A DNA stretch of 64,000 nucleotides, from positions 8,067,501 to 8,131,500 of the forward strand of contig CM052361.1 in assembly GCA_028551475.1 (NCBI GenBank), given 5' to 3'. Positions within the stretch are counted from its first letter, which is position 1. Each line of letters starts with the position of its first letter. Shown piece after piece: positions 1-11,565 of this stretch. Below the pieces are notes generated by a model. It ran no database searches. It had not been told where the DNA came from and saw only the letters and a list, made by a program, of their open reading frames with translations. This DNA comes from Casuarina equisetifolia (taxonomy: Eukaryota; Streptophyta; Magnoliopsida; Fagales; Casuarinaceae). The translations under genes and the position numbers were made by a program.

Positions 1-1833
1 AATTTACAATCCCAACAATCTCAAATTATATGTAGATTATATGTAGATTATATGTAGATAAGAATTCTTTTTCTCTTAATATTTAAAATGTTCTTGTCAT
101 GGAACTAAAAAAAAACGCTAAGACATACAACGCTTGAATTTAACAATATCAAAGGAATGAGGCTTCCTCTTATATAAACAAACCGAAGGGAGTTCATAAT
201 ATGTTCGCCGGCTGGTTCCACTCACTTTCGCTTGGTTGCGCGCAAATTTCAACTGGTATCAACGCCGACCAATCTTCCAGAGCGTTCTGCAAATGAAGCT
301 GTGGTTTCAAACTTCTCACAGCTAAACCAACTAGTCAACTACCGAGTGAATGGCAAGAAAGCGGTATGATGTTTCCTTCTGATTCTTCACTCTTTTTCTC
401 CTAAGGGTTTTATATAGCCTCTTCTCCCCGCCTTTCCACTGAAACTTCTACCTTGCGGAAGATAATGTCTGGGGTTTCAGAGATCCTAAAGCGAATCTCT
501 TTTTGGGGGTGAGAAAACCTCTAAATCTCATGGTTTCTTGCCCGACTCAGATTTTCTTATTTTGCAAGTCACGTAGATCTTTCTATTTTGCAACCAAGTA
601 CTTCAACTTGGCCAAACTAATTTTTTTTTTATTGTCTCTGTACTACAGAATTCTGAAGTTGCTAGGGAAACTTTTGCCATTCTTATCCGGAAGAAGGGCT
701 AGACTTTCAATCTTCAGAGTAAGAGGTACTTGAGCTAGATGGTAGGTTTTTCAATAGTCTAAAAGTTTTAAGCACACCTGTTCAAGTAATTACCAGTACC
801 GAGTCAAGATAGATACCGTGCTTTGCAGCTGGCATCACGTTTTGATTGTTCAATTATCGGATCTTCAGCGTCTTGTTGCGTTTTGTACCTGCAAGCACAC
901 TCCAAAACTCTGGGCGTTATCCTATTAGAGTATTACTTTTGCTTCTTTTCCCAACAGAAAATAAGTCCCTTGCATTTTCGTTCCTTAAGATTCTTAATCC
1001 TGCCTTATCAGCAATTCATGTCATATTTGCAAAATCTGGCATAGTCCTTTTTCGGTTAGACATTTCAAGTCTTTTTGCGGCAAGTTTACAACCGAAGTAA
1101 TTCGTTGATTAACGCGGCAAAGGTAAATTCTGTGTGGCATCATTTATGGCTACGTATACCTACATCATTAAACAGAAAACAATGAAAAAGGCACTTCTTA
1201 GTTCTTCAACCCTACGCATCAATCTATGCCCACGGAAATTTATAGGATCCAGCAAAATCAATCCCTGATTACTGCTCTGAAGGCTTTATATAATGTAAGA
1301 TCTGTTGAGACGTGATGGGGCTGTCCGTCACCCATATTGGACAATTTGGGTGGCTGCAGCAGTGGCTCGTGAATGAAGCTGCAGGGAGCGTACAAAACAA
1401 GAGATAACGTGGAAGAAAAGAAATTGCTTGTAGCAGAAAGGCGTGTTTCTTTTTGTATTAGACAATAGATGAAATGATGGCAGTGTGTATAGCCTGGTAG
1501 GATAAAATATGTGCATGTAGTTGTGCTGTGTGACGGACTGCAGTATTGTAGTTCTGCAAGACTCTTTTGTTGCTTTTGTTGAAAGGAAGCTTTTGTTTGC
1601 TCCCAAACGGACTCTTGGAACTTGTCCAGTCCGTTCTTGATTGCAAAAACCATTTCTCCCAAGTCTTATTACCAGATTCGTTAAAGATTAACAAGATCAC
1701 ATCACCAAAGGGGATTACACAGGAAACAGGAGGCTTACCCAAATTATCAATCCATGTATTAAAGCCACCTCAGTTTTTGTTTTATTCATTTATGGATACG
1801 AAGGTGAATCACTTTCTTCCCCTTCAATTGCAG
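1..1833. other. 5' flank of the NPF gene, first exon unresolved
   Basis: No open frame here is recognisable. The first coding exon of the NPF gene should end in this stretch after one base of a codon, because the next exon opens with the last two bases of a codon. I could not find a convincing ATG plus donor. The segment probably holds promoter, leader and a short first exon. Frames on both strands at about 500-1100 and 1260-1740 look like chance frames. Confidence 0.5.
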
Positions 1834-4800
1834 TTCTGGTGTGGGCTGACAAACTAGTCGAGATGGTTTTTTGGCTGCTGATGACATACTTTACCGATAT
1901 GTTGAAGCTTGACGTTACCCATGCTTCTACAATTGTAAATGGATTTAGGGGTCTGGAGACCACAATGCCTCTCGGCATGGCCTTCCTCATGGATACTTAC
2001 ATGGGTGAATATCTGATGCTATATCTCTCCAGTCTTGCTTATAGCTTTGTAAGCTTTCGCAGTTCCCTCATTCTTTACGCATTTCTATTGAACTACCAAT
2101 AATACTGATACTTGTTTCAATTGCTCGAGTTATTTTTACAATTTCACACGCGAGGAGGAACTTTGACCTTCTCATCCGAGCTATAACAATGTTTTTGGAG
2201 TGAAAATGTTACCCGTTTCATTCTTTGCACCATAAGGTTTTGGTCCAGTTATAGAACTTATACCCGATGAATTTGTACCCATTAGTTGGTGTCATTGCAG
2301 GGGATGCTCATCTTGATAATCTCAACAGTGTTTTGCGGCCGATGCAGTCCAGGCGAGCCAAAACGCATTGGTATTGCTCATTTGGTCCTCTCTTTCACAG
2401 CATTAGCCGTCAAAGTTGTTGGGGTATCCGGTTTTAAGGTGTCCTTGAGACCTTTCCTAGAGCAACAAAAGGAAGCACAAATAAAAAGTGGTCGAGATGA
2501 TCAAAAAGAGAAAAAGAATGGGAAGTTCGTTCGTTTTGGGGTTGTGCTTCTTCTAAATCTTTTAGTTTTCATAGTTACTTATATACATTTAAAGCCATGG
2601 TATCTCCTATTTGATATTGCTGGAGGAGGGATGCTACTGGCAACTTTTCTGCTCATTGGAGGCTCGTACGAGCATGCTGGACCGCGGGGGAGTCCTCTCA
2701 CAACTGTCTGCAGAGTCTTCGTAGCCTCTGTTTCGAAGGTGTTTCGCTTCCCAAGCCATGCTAATGAACTCCACGAAGAAGCAACTCAACCCACTCTTCA
2801 CTTTCCTCCTGGTGACCAAGGCCTCAGGTTCTCTCCTTCTGTGTCTTTAAAGAGTAAATAAGTTTTGAAGTGAAGTATAGTGGTTCTCTAAATTGGAATA
2901 TAACTTTTCTTCTATAAAAGTTAATTTTAAAGAGTAAATAAATTTTCTTGAATAAATATTAAACCTTTCTCTAATATTAAAGTCGGGCTCCGTATTTACA
3001 AGGATTTGTAATACCTTTGAGTGATAAAACCCTCATAATATGTTAATTTTTTGTTCTTTTGTAACATGTTAGTTGCGAGGCGGCATATAAGAACCATGTG
3101 AGCCAGTTTGCCGGATTTATAGCCTAGTTCATTAGGCATATGAGCCCAATTTGTCTAACTTGCGTGCCAATTTGTTAGGCCTTTGAGCCCAATTTATAAG
3201 AATAGTAACCCAAAATTAGAACCCACAGTCCTAATTCGTCCAGCTTGCAACTTTCAGTATTATTCGGGCCTAGATGCTCAAAATCACGAGTCACTGGATC
3301 CAAAAACATTAGGACTCGATACCCACCGAATCAACCAGGCCTTGAGCCTGTATAAACCGATTAAGCATTTGGTACAGAAAAGTTATTTTTGCAAGCTTTA
3401 TTTTTTTATTTTTTTTTTATAGAATATCAGCTTGAGAGGAATTGCTGATAATAGACTCAAAAATTTAGGTCTATTAGGCTCATCTTATCATATATAAACC
3501 TCTATAAATATGTACAGAAAATTTACATATTTTCAAGTTGGAATAAAAGTATTTATAGAATTTCTCTAAAACTTTATTGTGTTTTTGATTTCTAATAAAG
3601 AGGAAAACGAGCTTTCTTTATATATATATATTTCTCTATAAATCTATAAATTCTATGATTCAAAGTCATTTTTCATGATTTCTTTTAGTAACAATTTCCA
3701 CAATTTATTTATCTTTGAGTCTGCTTTTAGATGTCACTAATTTCTTTTACTTTGCGGAATCAACCGCTAGTCTTCAATCATGGTTTTCCTATGCAGGATA
3801 ACAGAAGTAGAGGTAACAAAAATCTTCATACGCATGATACCCTTGTGGACGACCTTCGTTATGAGTGGGATCGTGACTTCCATAGGAGACACTTATTTTT
3901 TGGAGCAAGCGGGCAAGATGAATACAAAAGATGGAACACTGAAGGTTTTCATACTAAACATTTTTTATCGAATTGCAAAATATTGCTTCACTAAACTCTG
4001 TGGCATGGGAGCTAAAAGGTTAACAAAAAGGAGATCAAGAAAATATGTAGCCGCCATCGGAATCGCAGTAGCAATGGTATTTTCTATAGCATGTTGCACC
4101 ACGGCTGCAAATGTGGAGAGACTCAGGCTTAGAGGCCCTGGCCCACCGAACTCTCCTAATGATGCAGGAGCAACTGCGCCAGCTCAAGCTCCTGCATCAA
4201 GTATCTTCTGGCTTCTTCCGCAGTTTTTCCTTCTTGCTGTGCATGATGGAATTTGTAAGTACCTGCGCGATGACCTTGATGGAATCTCTGGTTATAGCAT
4301 CGCTTGTTTTTCCAATTGTCAAGTTCCTGATGCCATAATCCCCTACTTGGACGTTTCAACCGAAGCTGCATTTGGAGTAGGATATTGGGTTAGAGTGGTT
4401 TTGGTTTATGTTGCCGGCAGGATCAGTGAAAGTGATGGGGAAACTAGTTGGTTTCAGGACACAGTTAATTATAGTCGCTTGGATAGTTACTATAGGATGG
4501 TGGCTGTCTTGAGTTTCGTGAACCTTTACTTCTGCATCATGGTAGCCACTTGGTACATCAGTAAACACTTCGCAAATGGAGAGACTAAAACTGAAAACGA
4601 AGGAGGAGGCTTGTTTATGTCTCAGCGCTCTCCAGCAGAGCAGACTCTGCATGCAAATCATGCTGAGTCGCTACAATATGAAGCAACTAGTGCAGAAGCA
4701 GCCAGCGCAGCAAAAAGACCTGGCCAGATCAGCCATGACTTGGATGTCCCACAGCTCTCCAAATCAGCCTCTGACAGAATCCTAGATGACATGAGAAAGG

Positions 4801-4868
4801 ACGAGGGTGTAGCCTGCAGCCAAACCGACGCTGTCAAAGCCATGCCTAGCAATCGGGATTTGTATTAG
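1834..4868 (+). CDS. NRT1/PTR family (NPF) transporter, atypical NPF5-like, 5' incomplete
   Basis: Major facilitator of the plant NPF group, whose members move nitrate, peptides or other small solutes across membranes, usually with protons. Exons are 1834-2048, 2301-2827 and 3797-4868, all GT-AG and in phase (the last junction rebuilds an AGG codon). They give about 604 residues after an unseen short first exon. Exon 2 begins at membrane helix 1 (ADKLVEMVFW, then LLMTYFTD) and contains a family-typical FRGLETTMPLGMAFLMDTY stretch. Exon 4 opens with ITEVEVTKIFIRMIPLW and ends with SIFWLLPQFFLLA and SWFQDTVNYSRLDSYY, all typical NPF blocks. Oddities: the usual ExxER-type proton-coupling motif of helix 1 is absent at its expected place. 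The LDKAA segment before the EVE block is missing, so the central loop is short. A polar tail of about 100 residues follows the last helix. Best guess is the divergent NPF5.4/5.5-like branch; substrate unknown. Confidence 0.8.
2828..3796 (+). other. Third NPF intron visible here (969 bp)
   Basis: GT-AG intron between the third-last-block exon and the final exon. It is A/T-rich. A short phrase close to gcccaatttgt recurs several times between about 3100 and 3200, suggesting local repeat decay. No coding potential seen. Confidence 0.6.
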
Positions 4869-5026
4869 ATGTGTAAGGGTACGACCACCGGCACAGGACC
4901 ATCACACATCATGGAAGATCGCTGCCGTATAAGGGCAGCCAAAAACACTGGAATTACCAACCCCACCGACCCTCGAAGAAGTTTCAATCGTAATGCATGA
5001 CGTCTGAATATATGACGTGTTTAAGT
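4869..5026. other. 3' region of the NPF gene
   Basis: Short spacer between the NPF stop codon and the solo LTR. It is presumably 3' UTR and polyadenylation region; nothing else is seen. Confidence 0.4.
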
Positions 5027-5694
5027 TGTTGGAAAATATCCATGTTGGGCTTTGTGTTAGATTATTTTTAATAGTTCTTAATGAAGTGGGCCTATATCAA
5101 TGGAAATTACAAAGATACTAAACTTGATTTTGAATCAATGATTTTGTAATCCATTTAGTTGAGACATTTTTAGATTCTCAATTGCTAAATATGGGACTAA
5201 TTAGTGTGAATCAATATTTATCATATAAAATTGTGATAAAAAAAATTATATAGACAACACATTTAGTATAGATCATACATCATTAGTTAATTAAGAGGTG
5301 TTGACTTTAAAATTACAATTTAGACTTATTAAAGAAAAAAATTGAAACGACAAGTAAAAGTTAAAGATATTTGTCTTCTCTTACACGTCACACACCTATA
5401 CATAGGTTATACATAAAATACATATCACAAATGATAAGTATTAAGAACCACTAACAAGAACACCTATGTAGAACACCTCTTTATCGTTTCACTTGATATT
5501 CAATAGATATCACTATCTCATCAAGCTAATGTCTTAAGGAGATAATAAAGGAGAAGATTCTAGCCACTAGCAGTTGAGCATGGAGCCAAAACCATGTACA
5601 TTTCAAGCTAAGTTTCATGTCCTAAGATGAGCTCTTTGATCTTGGCGTTTGTGAGCTTTCTTGATCTCTATTTTTCCAACACTTTGTTCTTCCA
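5027..5694. mobile_element. Solo LTR (Copia-like) with 5-bp target-site duplication
   Basis: A 668-bp element begins TGTTGGAA and ends TTCTTCCA, giving the TG...CA ends of plant LTRs. The five bases on either side are identical (TAAGT at 5022-5026 and 5695-5699), which is the expected 5-bp duplication. There is no internal region, primer-binding site or second LTR next to it, so it is a solo LTR left by recombination between LTRs. Placement in Ty1/copia is a guess from terminus and length. The intact duplication argues against great age. It sits just downstream of the NPF gene. Confidence 0.7.
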
Positions 5695-5699
5695 TAAGT

Positions 5700-7715
5700 A
5701 AGTGTGCAAGTGATATGCTTTTTATCTGAACCTTTTTGTGTAAGATACTATCATTCCATCAAAGCCCTTGTGCTAAATAAAGCTCCTACGGGAGTGATTG
5801 GAAGGATTTTGTTCTGTAAGGTTGAGTGGCGTTCATCTAAGATAACGGGACTCTGTGCACAATACAAGCCTAGTTCTTATTATCAAAACTGAATCATTAG
5901 AGGGAAATGATAAAAAGAGAAGTATTTGATATTTTATATTATTTTTAATTTGTTAACTCTGATATTAAAGGGAAAATAAAAGGTACGGATTGGAGCTGAA
6001 GTAAAGGAAGACCGTCGCTCTCATTGCATCCATCATTGTTTCAATAAACTCTCTTGAAAAGACAAAATCTTAAAGAGGTTCGCAATCTGTAAAAGCGTAG
6101 ACAAAGTGAGAACCGCAAATCGCTTACTTCCTCAAAAGGAGCTGCGGGACGTGAAGAGGGCGAGAAATATTGTCCTTCCGCAGAAAGCAACGGCTTTGTG
6201 GAGCTCTTTGCCAGGAAAGATCTCTCGTTATCTTCAGCTTTTATTCTTCTTCTTACTGTTATGCTTTTTTATTTCTTACCAGGAAACCATCATTAGCGTT
6301 TGACTAGTTTCTTAGTCTTCTTTATGTCGAGCATTGTTTCATCAGATATGAAGCGTAAACTTTTCCAGATTTGTTGTTTCTTAAATTCTATTATTTAGGA
6401 AAATTTGTAATTGTAAGAAGGTGTTGGATTTTGGACTGAAATTAATTTTTTTTAACCATTTATATTTAGAGGGGCTAATTTGTGATTAACCATTTTGGGG
6501 TTTTATCATATTATTTGGTTAGCATATTAGAGTCACATTGGCCGCAGATAAAGAAAGGGTGGAGACTGAAGAAACTGTGAAAACTGAGCAATAAAAATGC
6601 TTATTGCTTTTCCACGCATTATAGTCAAAGATTACACATTGATACCCATTGATTAACAATAATTTTGAACCACTTTAATATATTTTGTTGCTTCTTTAAA
6701 ACCAATTTTTCGTGAATAAAGATACATGAATATGTAATAAATATATTAAATTAAGGTATTAATAATTTAATATAATCTCTGTTTTTAACACATTTTTGTC
6801 TCTCACATGAAAAGATCATCATAATTCAATTCATGAACTATAATTACAAAACATGTTATGAACTATATATATATCATAACATTTATAATATGTTTTTGAA
6901 CAATTCTTCTCATCAATTAGGTCTTCTAATACCGGCAATCAATGCAAGTTTCACCGTCATCCCAACATTCGTGTAAGTATAAGACGAAAGGAACCCTACA
7001 ATGCCAGGGGACACAGCCGGACTGCCAACCCATGATTTGAGTGGTCAACAAAGACGTACCAAGAAGGCCACGAATATATCGACTCCATCAACTTTAGGAA
7101 CCCCAAAACATGGAGTTATGTACTTCTTTCTAATAATTGCATCTTTATTGAGTTCCGAGCCCCCTTGCGCGTCAGTTCACGCCCCCACACCTTCTTCTCT
7201 TTATCTCCTCCTTTTTGGCGTCGAAGTTAGCCATGGATTTCCTAAGATTAACGACCTTGCCACGCCGGTGCGCCGTGGTCTCCCTTTACCGAGACTGGTT
7301 GATGATTAATCCTGACAAAGCCTCATGTTCCAGAATGTTTTCTTTAGACCAAGTGGGCAGATTCGAGGTTTACATCCTTCGCGTGGCTTCTGATTCTGAA
7401 CCACCTCTGTAACAACTTGGTATATACCCACAAGATCATTGGTTCAAATACTTGAACTTTACAGTTAATCTTGTTTATCTCGCTTTGTACGTAAAGCATG
7501 AAAAAAAAAAATACAGGTATATGGTGATGCAAGTCAAAGCAAGGTAAAAGCAAAAGGTTGGCTGGTTCGCTGTCAGGCTGAAAAAAGAGGAACAGGTTTC
7601 GTAGACTCAACATCTTGAGGAGGCCATTTACGGGAATTCGCGTGGGGTTGTTCATATTCCCTCCATCATCCACCACTCTGTTTCAGACTGTGTTGCTGTC
7701 TGGGGCTGAGAAGGG
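5700..7715. other. Intergenic, NPF to NPH3-like gene
   Basis: A/T-rich spacer with a short alternating AT tract near 6865. The part from about 7130 is less A/T-rich and pyrimidine-rich and probably holds promoter and leader of the NPH3-like gene. Small frames here (for example 6106-6303 and 7215-7412) match nothing I recognise. Confidence 0.4.
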
Positions 7716-10700
7716 ATGGTTTCCGAGAGCTCCTTCTCCTCTTCTCATCGCTCTCCAACTCCTAAGTTCTGCAACTCCTTCGCTACCCGGTACTCCATCT
7801 CATTCCGCGTCTTTGCTTTTGCATTTGAGTGCTCATCATTTGGATCCATATGTGCTAAGCTTGATTACGGACTTATGTTGAGTTGTAGCAAGAGATCACT
7901 TGGTGTTTAAGCATTTCTTGTCTTCTTCATCTTATTTTACTGGTTCTGTCGGCCATGTCTGGATTTTTGTCATTCGAGTTGGTTTTAGAATTTTGTCTTT
8001 TTTTTAACTGCCGTACTTACGCCTTTCTATTTTGGATTTTGTCGTTGTCATTAACGGGCAAAAAGAAGGCCTTAGGTTAAAAAAAGTACGTCTATTTCTC
8101 CTGTTTGGAGTTGTTCTTGGTGAATTTCTAAATCGACTCCTATATAGACCTCTGAAAGCAAGCTTACTGATTCAACAAAGCGACTACAGTATTATCTTCT
8201 TCTTGTAGAGTTAAGCTTGCTCGAAGTTCCACATTTGGTTTTTTGAAGTGAGAATAGAGAGTGACTAAATCATATCAGACAAATCAAGTTAAATTTAAGA
8301 ATGAAGTTGGGATCTCAGCCAATCCCGCAAATCCCAGATTTGCTGATATGGAGGAATATGGACAGTCCATTCTTTCATTTCTTGTGATATGGTTTTAATT
8401 GTCGTCTAATTGAGTTGCAGTATTCTTAATCGCTTTATTCTTTGTTTATTTGAACTTGCTCAAATTATTTATTCCATTTGCAAGCAGTATCTTCTCAGAT
8501 GTTGCTGGGGACATTACGATCGTGGTGGATGGAGAGTCATTTCTGCTACACAAGGTAATTGACTTCTTTTGAGTATATAAATGAGGTTGGCTCTAGTGCA
8601 ACGCTTTCTGCTTTGAAACATCTAATCTATTCTTTTAGATGAACACATTTATGAGGTACTTCTTTTGTGTTGTCATTGAGCTGATGTTTGACCAAATCTG
8701 CAATGAAATTTTTTGAAACATCCTATCTGCGATGAAATTCAATCTGCAAATGAACAATTCAAACTTGGTGCTTTTCTAGTTTCTTTTTAACTAATCTAAT
8801 TGTTCTCTTTGGTCTGGCTTACTGAAGTTTCCCCTGGTGTCACGAAGTGGAAAGATTCGGAAAATGGTTGCAGATGCTAAGGACTCGAACATTTCTAAAT
8901 TGGAGCTTTTCAACTTACCCGGCGGCGCTAAGACATTTGAACTTGCTATGAAATTCTGTTATGGTATGAACTTTGAGATCACAAGTGCCAATGTAGCATG
9001 TCTGCGATGTGTTGCAGAATACCTGGAAATGACTGAAGACTATCGGGAAGAAAATCTTGTTGAACGAACAGAGATTTACCTGAATGAGGTTGTGGTTCAA
9101 AGTCTTGAAAAGTCAGTGGAAGTCTTATCCACTTGTGAGATGCTACCTGACATAGCAGAAGATGTTGAAATTCCAAGCAGATGTGTGGAAGCCATTGCTG
9201 TGAATGCTTGCAAGGAACAATTGGTATCGGGTTTATCTAGGTTGGAGTGTGATACTGAATCTACAGAGCTAAAGAGTGTTTGTCTTGAGTGGTGGATTGA
9301 AGATCTCTCAGTATTGAGGATTGATTTCTATCAGAGAGTTATCTGTGCCATGGGAAGAATGGGTGTTCGATCAGATAGCATTGTTGCATCTTTACTTCAT
9401 TTTGCTCAAGCATCATTGAAAGGTACCGGAAAATGGAATCCAGCAAGGACCACACCAACTTCTGGCATGGTAGAAAATGACCAGAAGACAATTGTGGAAA
9501 CTCTTGTAAGCCTAATACCAACCGAGAAAAGTTCTTCCATTCCACTGAGTTTTCTTTTTGGGATGTTGAGGATGGCTATTATGGTAGATGCTTCCATTGT
9601 GTGCAAGCTTGAGCTCGAGAGGAGGATAGCCCTTCGGTTGGAAATGGTTTCACTTGACGATCTGCTGATACCATTTGTCCGGACTGGTGATTCATTGTTT
9701 GATGTTGATACTGTCCATCGGATATTGGTGAATTTCTTGCAGCGAATTGAAGAAGAAGATGATGAAGATTGTGGGTATGAATCAGAAGGCGTTGGTTCTC
9801 CAAGCCATGGCTCTCTCTTGAAAGTTGGACGGCTTATTGATGCATATCTAGCGGAAATTGCTCCTGATCCTTATTTAAGTTTGCCAAAGTTCATTGCTAT
9901 GATTGAGATACTGCCCGACTATGCTCGTGTCATAGATGATGGGCTTTATAGATCAATTGATATCTATTTGAAGGTAAATACAGCAACACTAAGATCAATA
10001 TGAATTCCTATCTAAGGATGACCCTCATGCATCTAATATTAGTGGCTATGGAGATCTGTTGATGATTTCATATGGATTTCACTATCTTTCCATTGCAGCT
10101 GTCTTGTTTGGTCCGGGTCATATTGTACATACTGAACATCTCTTGCTGCAATTAACTTCTGGAATACCGTGGAACTTGATAGATTACTTTTTCACTTCAC
10201 TTTTCATCTGTTGATCTTAACCTTTGTGACTTGTTCTCGTTTAGGCTCATCCTATGCTAACCGAAAATGAGTGCAAGAAGCTCTGCAAGTTCATAGACTG
10301 CCAAAAGCTCTCTCAAGAAGCATGTAATCATGCTGCACAGAATGATCGACTCCCCGTTCAAATGGCCGTGCGAGTCCTTTATTCTGAACAGCTCCGCCTG
10401 AAGAATGCGTTGTCCGGAAGTTCAGGAGATGGATTTCTATCCCGGAGAATTAGCAGTGGTGTCCCCAGTGCCGCCATGTCCCCTCGAGATAATTATGCTT
10501 CTCTGAGGAGAGAAAACCGAGAACTAAAGCTTGAGATTTCAAGAATGAGAGTAAGACTGAGTGAGCTGGAGAAGGAGCAGATGTTTATGAAACAGGGGAT
10601 GATTGATAAAACTGGGAACGGAAGAACTTTCTTGACATCTCTCTCTAAAGGGATTGGAAGGATTGGTATCTTCAGCGTTCCGGGAGGAGGAAAGCGGCAA

Positions 10701-10763
10701 AAATCTGGTCAAAAGTCTCGCGAAGGGAAAAGTGGTAGGAGTAGGAGGCATTCTGTTTCCTAA
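7716..10763 (+). CDS. NPH3/RPT2-like (NRL) BTB protein, At3g08570/At3g08660 type
   Basis: Plasma-membrane-associated adaptor family. NPH3 itself couples phototropins to CUL3 ubiquitin ligase in phototropism and auxin redistribution. Exons are 7716-7789, 8488-8554, 8828-9973 and 10245-10763, 601 residues. The first exon ends ...KFCNSFATR, with Arg split CG/T across the intron, and joins IFSDVAGDITIVVDG without a gap. The BTB domain lies at about residues 25-125 (LLHKFPLVSRSGKIRKM, LNLPGGAKTFELAMKFCYG). The NPH3 domain is at about 200-470 (WWIEDLSVLRIDFYQRV; the tyrosine-containing end LSREACxHAAQNDRLPVQ is present as LSQEACNHAAQNDRLPVQ). A coiled coil covers about 520-550 (RRENRELKLEISRMRVRLSELEK, read in part). 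The C-terminus is basic and ends RRHSVS, with Ser third from the end, the position used for 14-3-3 binding in NPH3. Its neighbour VHA-E also fits Arabidopsis gene order. Confidence 0.93.
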
Positions 10764-11565
10764 CATGTGTTAGATGGATTTTCAGCATTTGAAAGAGAAC
10801 TAAGAAAGGCTCTTTTGATTGTATATGATTCATATTTCTCTGATTTTGAAGATGGTATGGCATTTAGCTAAATATGATCACGAAGCAGTAACAGAGGAGT
10901 AATGGGCCATGCGCAGGGCACGAAAGGTGCTTTTGTCCAAGCCTTATGTGCAGGCTAACATGCACGCCTACATACATCAAATGCCCATATGTCCTCTGAT
11001 GTATTATCAGCTGGTCTTTAAAACACAAAAACGTCTTAAACATTTTATTGAATTGTAGAAAACATTGTATACCCATATTGTCTAAATCTTGTCCCGATAT
11101 TCTGTTTATATGAAAAAATTGCAGTCTTCCTATTAAACTAGTCTTAAGAAGAAAAACTATGACTCAATCTTGCTTTTCAAGTATAACCATAGTGCCCCCG
11201 TATCTAGGATGAAAACACATGTTGAAATCAATATATGTTTCACATTGTTTAAATCTTATCCTAATATCCACTCTCTATATTTCTCCTTGCAACAGTTTTT
11301 AAGGATGAAAAAATGATCCAATCTTTATTAATCAAACTCACAAATTCTAACATGAAGTAGAAAAATGTAGCTCTTTTACTCGAAAGGTCTGACAGGATTA
11401 TTTCAATTCCTACAGAAAAAATCAACTTTCAAACACCACTTATTACCAGGGATAGAAAACTCACAGGAGACCAAGCACCATTTCCTTGGAAACAGGATGC
11501 CCCTGCACCAGCAAACACAGGCGAAACCAGAAAAGCAAAGGATTGTGGATTGATCACTTCCTTGC
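10764..11565. other. Convergent 3' spacer, NRL gene and VHA-E
   Basis: About 800 bp between two stop codons facing each other, so it holds both 3' UTRs. A short phrase near 11220-11280 (cacattgtttaaatcttatcct) resembles one near 11070-11100, perhaps a weak local duplication. No gene seen. Confidence 0.5.

Noticed and set aside
7215-7412. Short frame with SLYRDWL, reminiscent of LYR-motif mitochondrial proteins.
   Set aside because: Only the LYR tripeptide region resembles the family; the remainder does not, there is no partner exon and it sits in the likely promoter of the NRL gene.
8301-8383. Alternative first exon for the NRL gene (MKLGSQPIPQ...), which also has a donor in the right phase.
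   Set aside because: The exon at 7716-7789 gives a family-like N-terminus (KFCNSFATR directly before IFSDVAGD) with a better donor. The 8301 version ends FFHFF, unlike any relative, and lies inside the intron of the preferred model.
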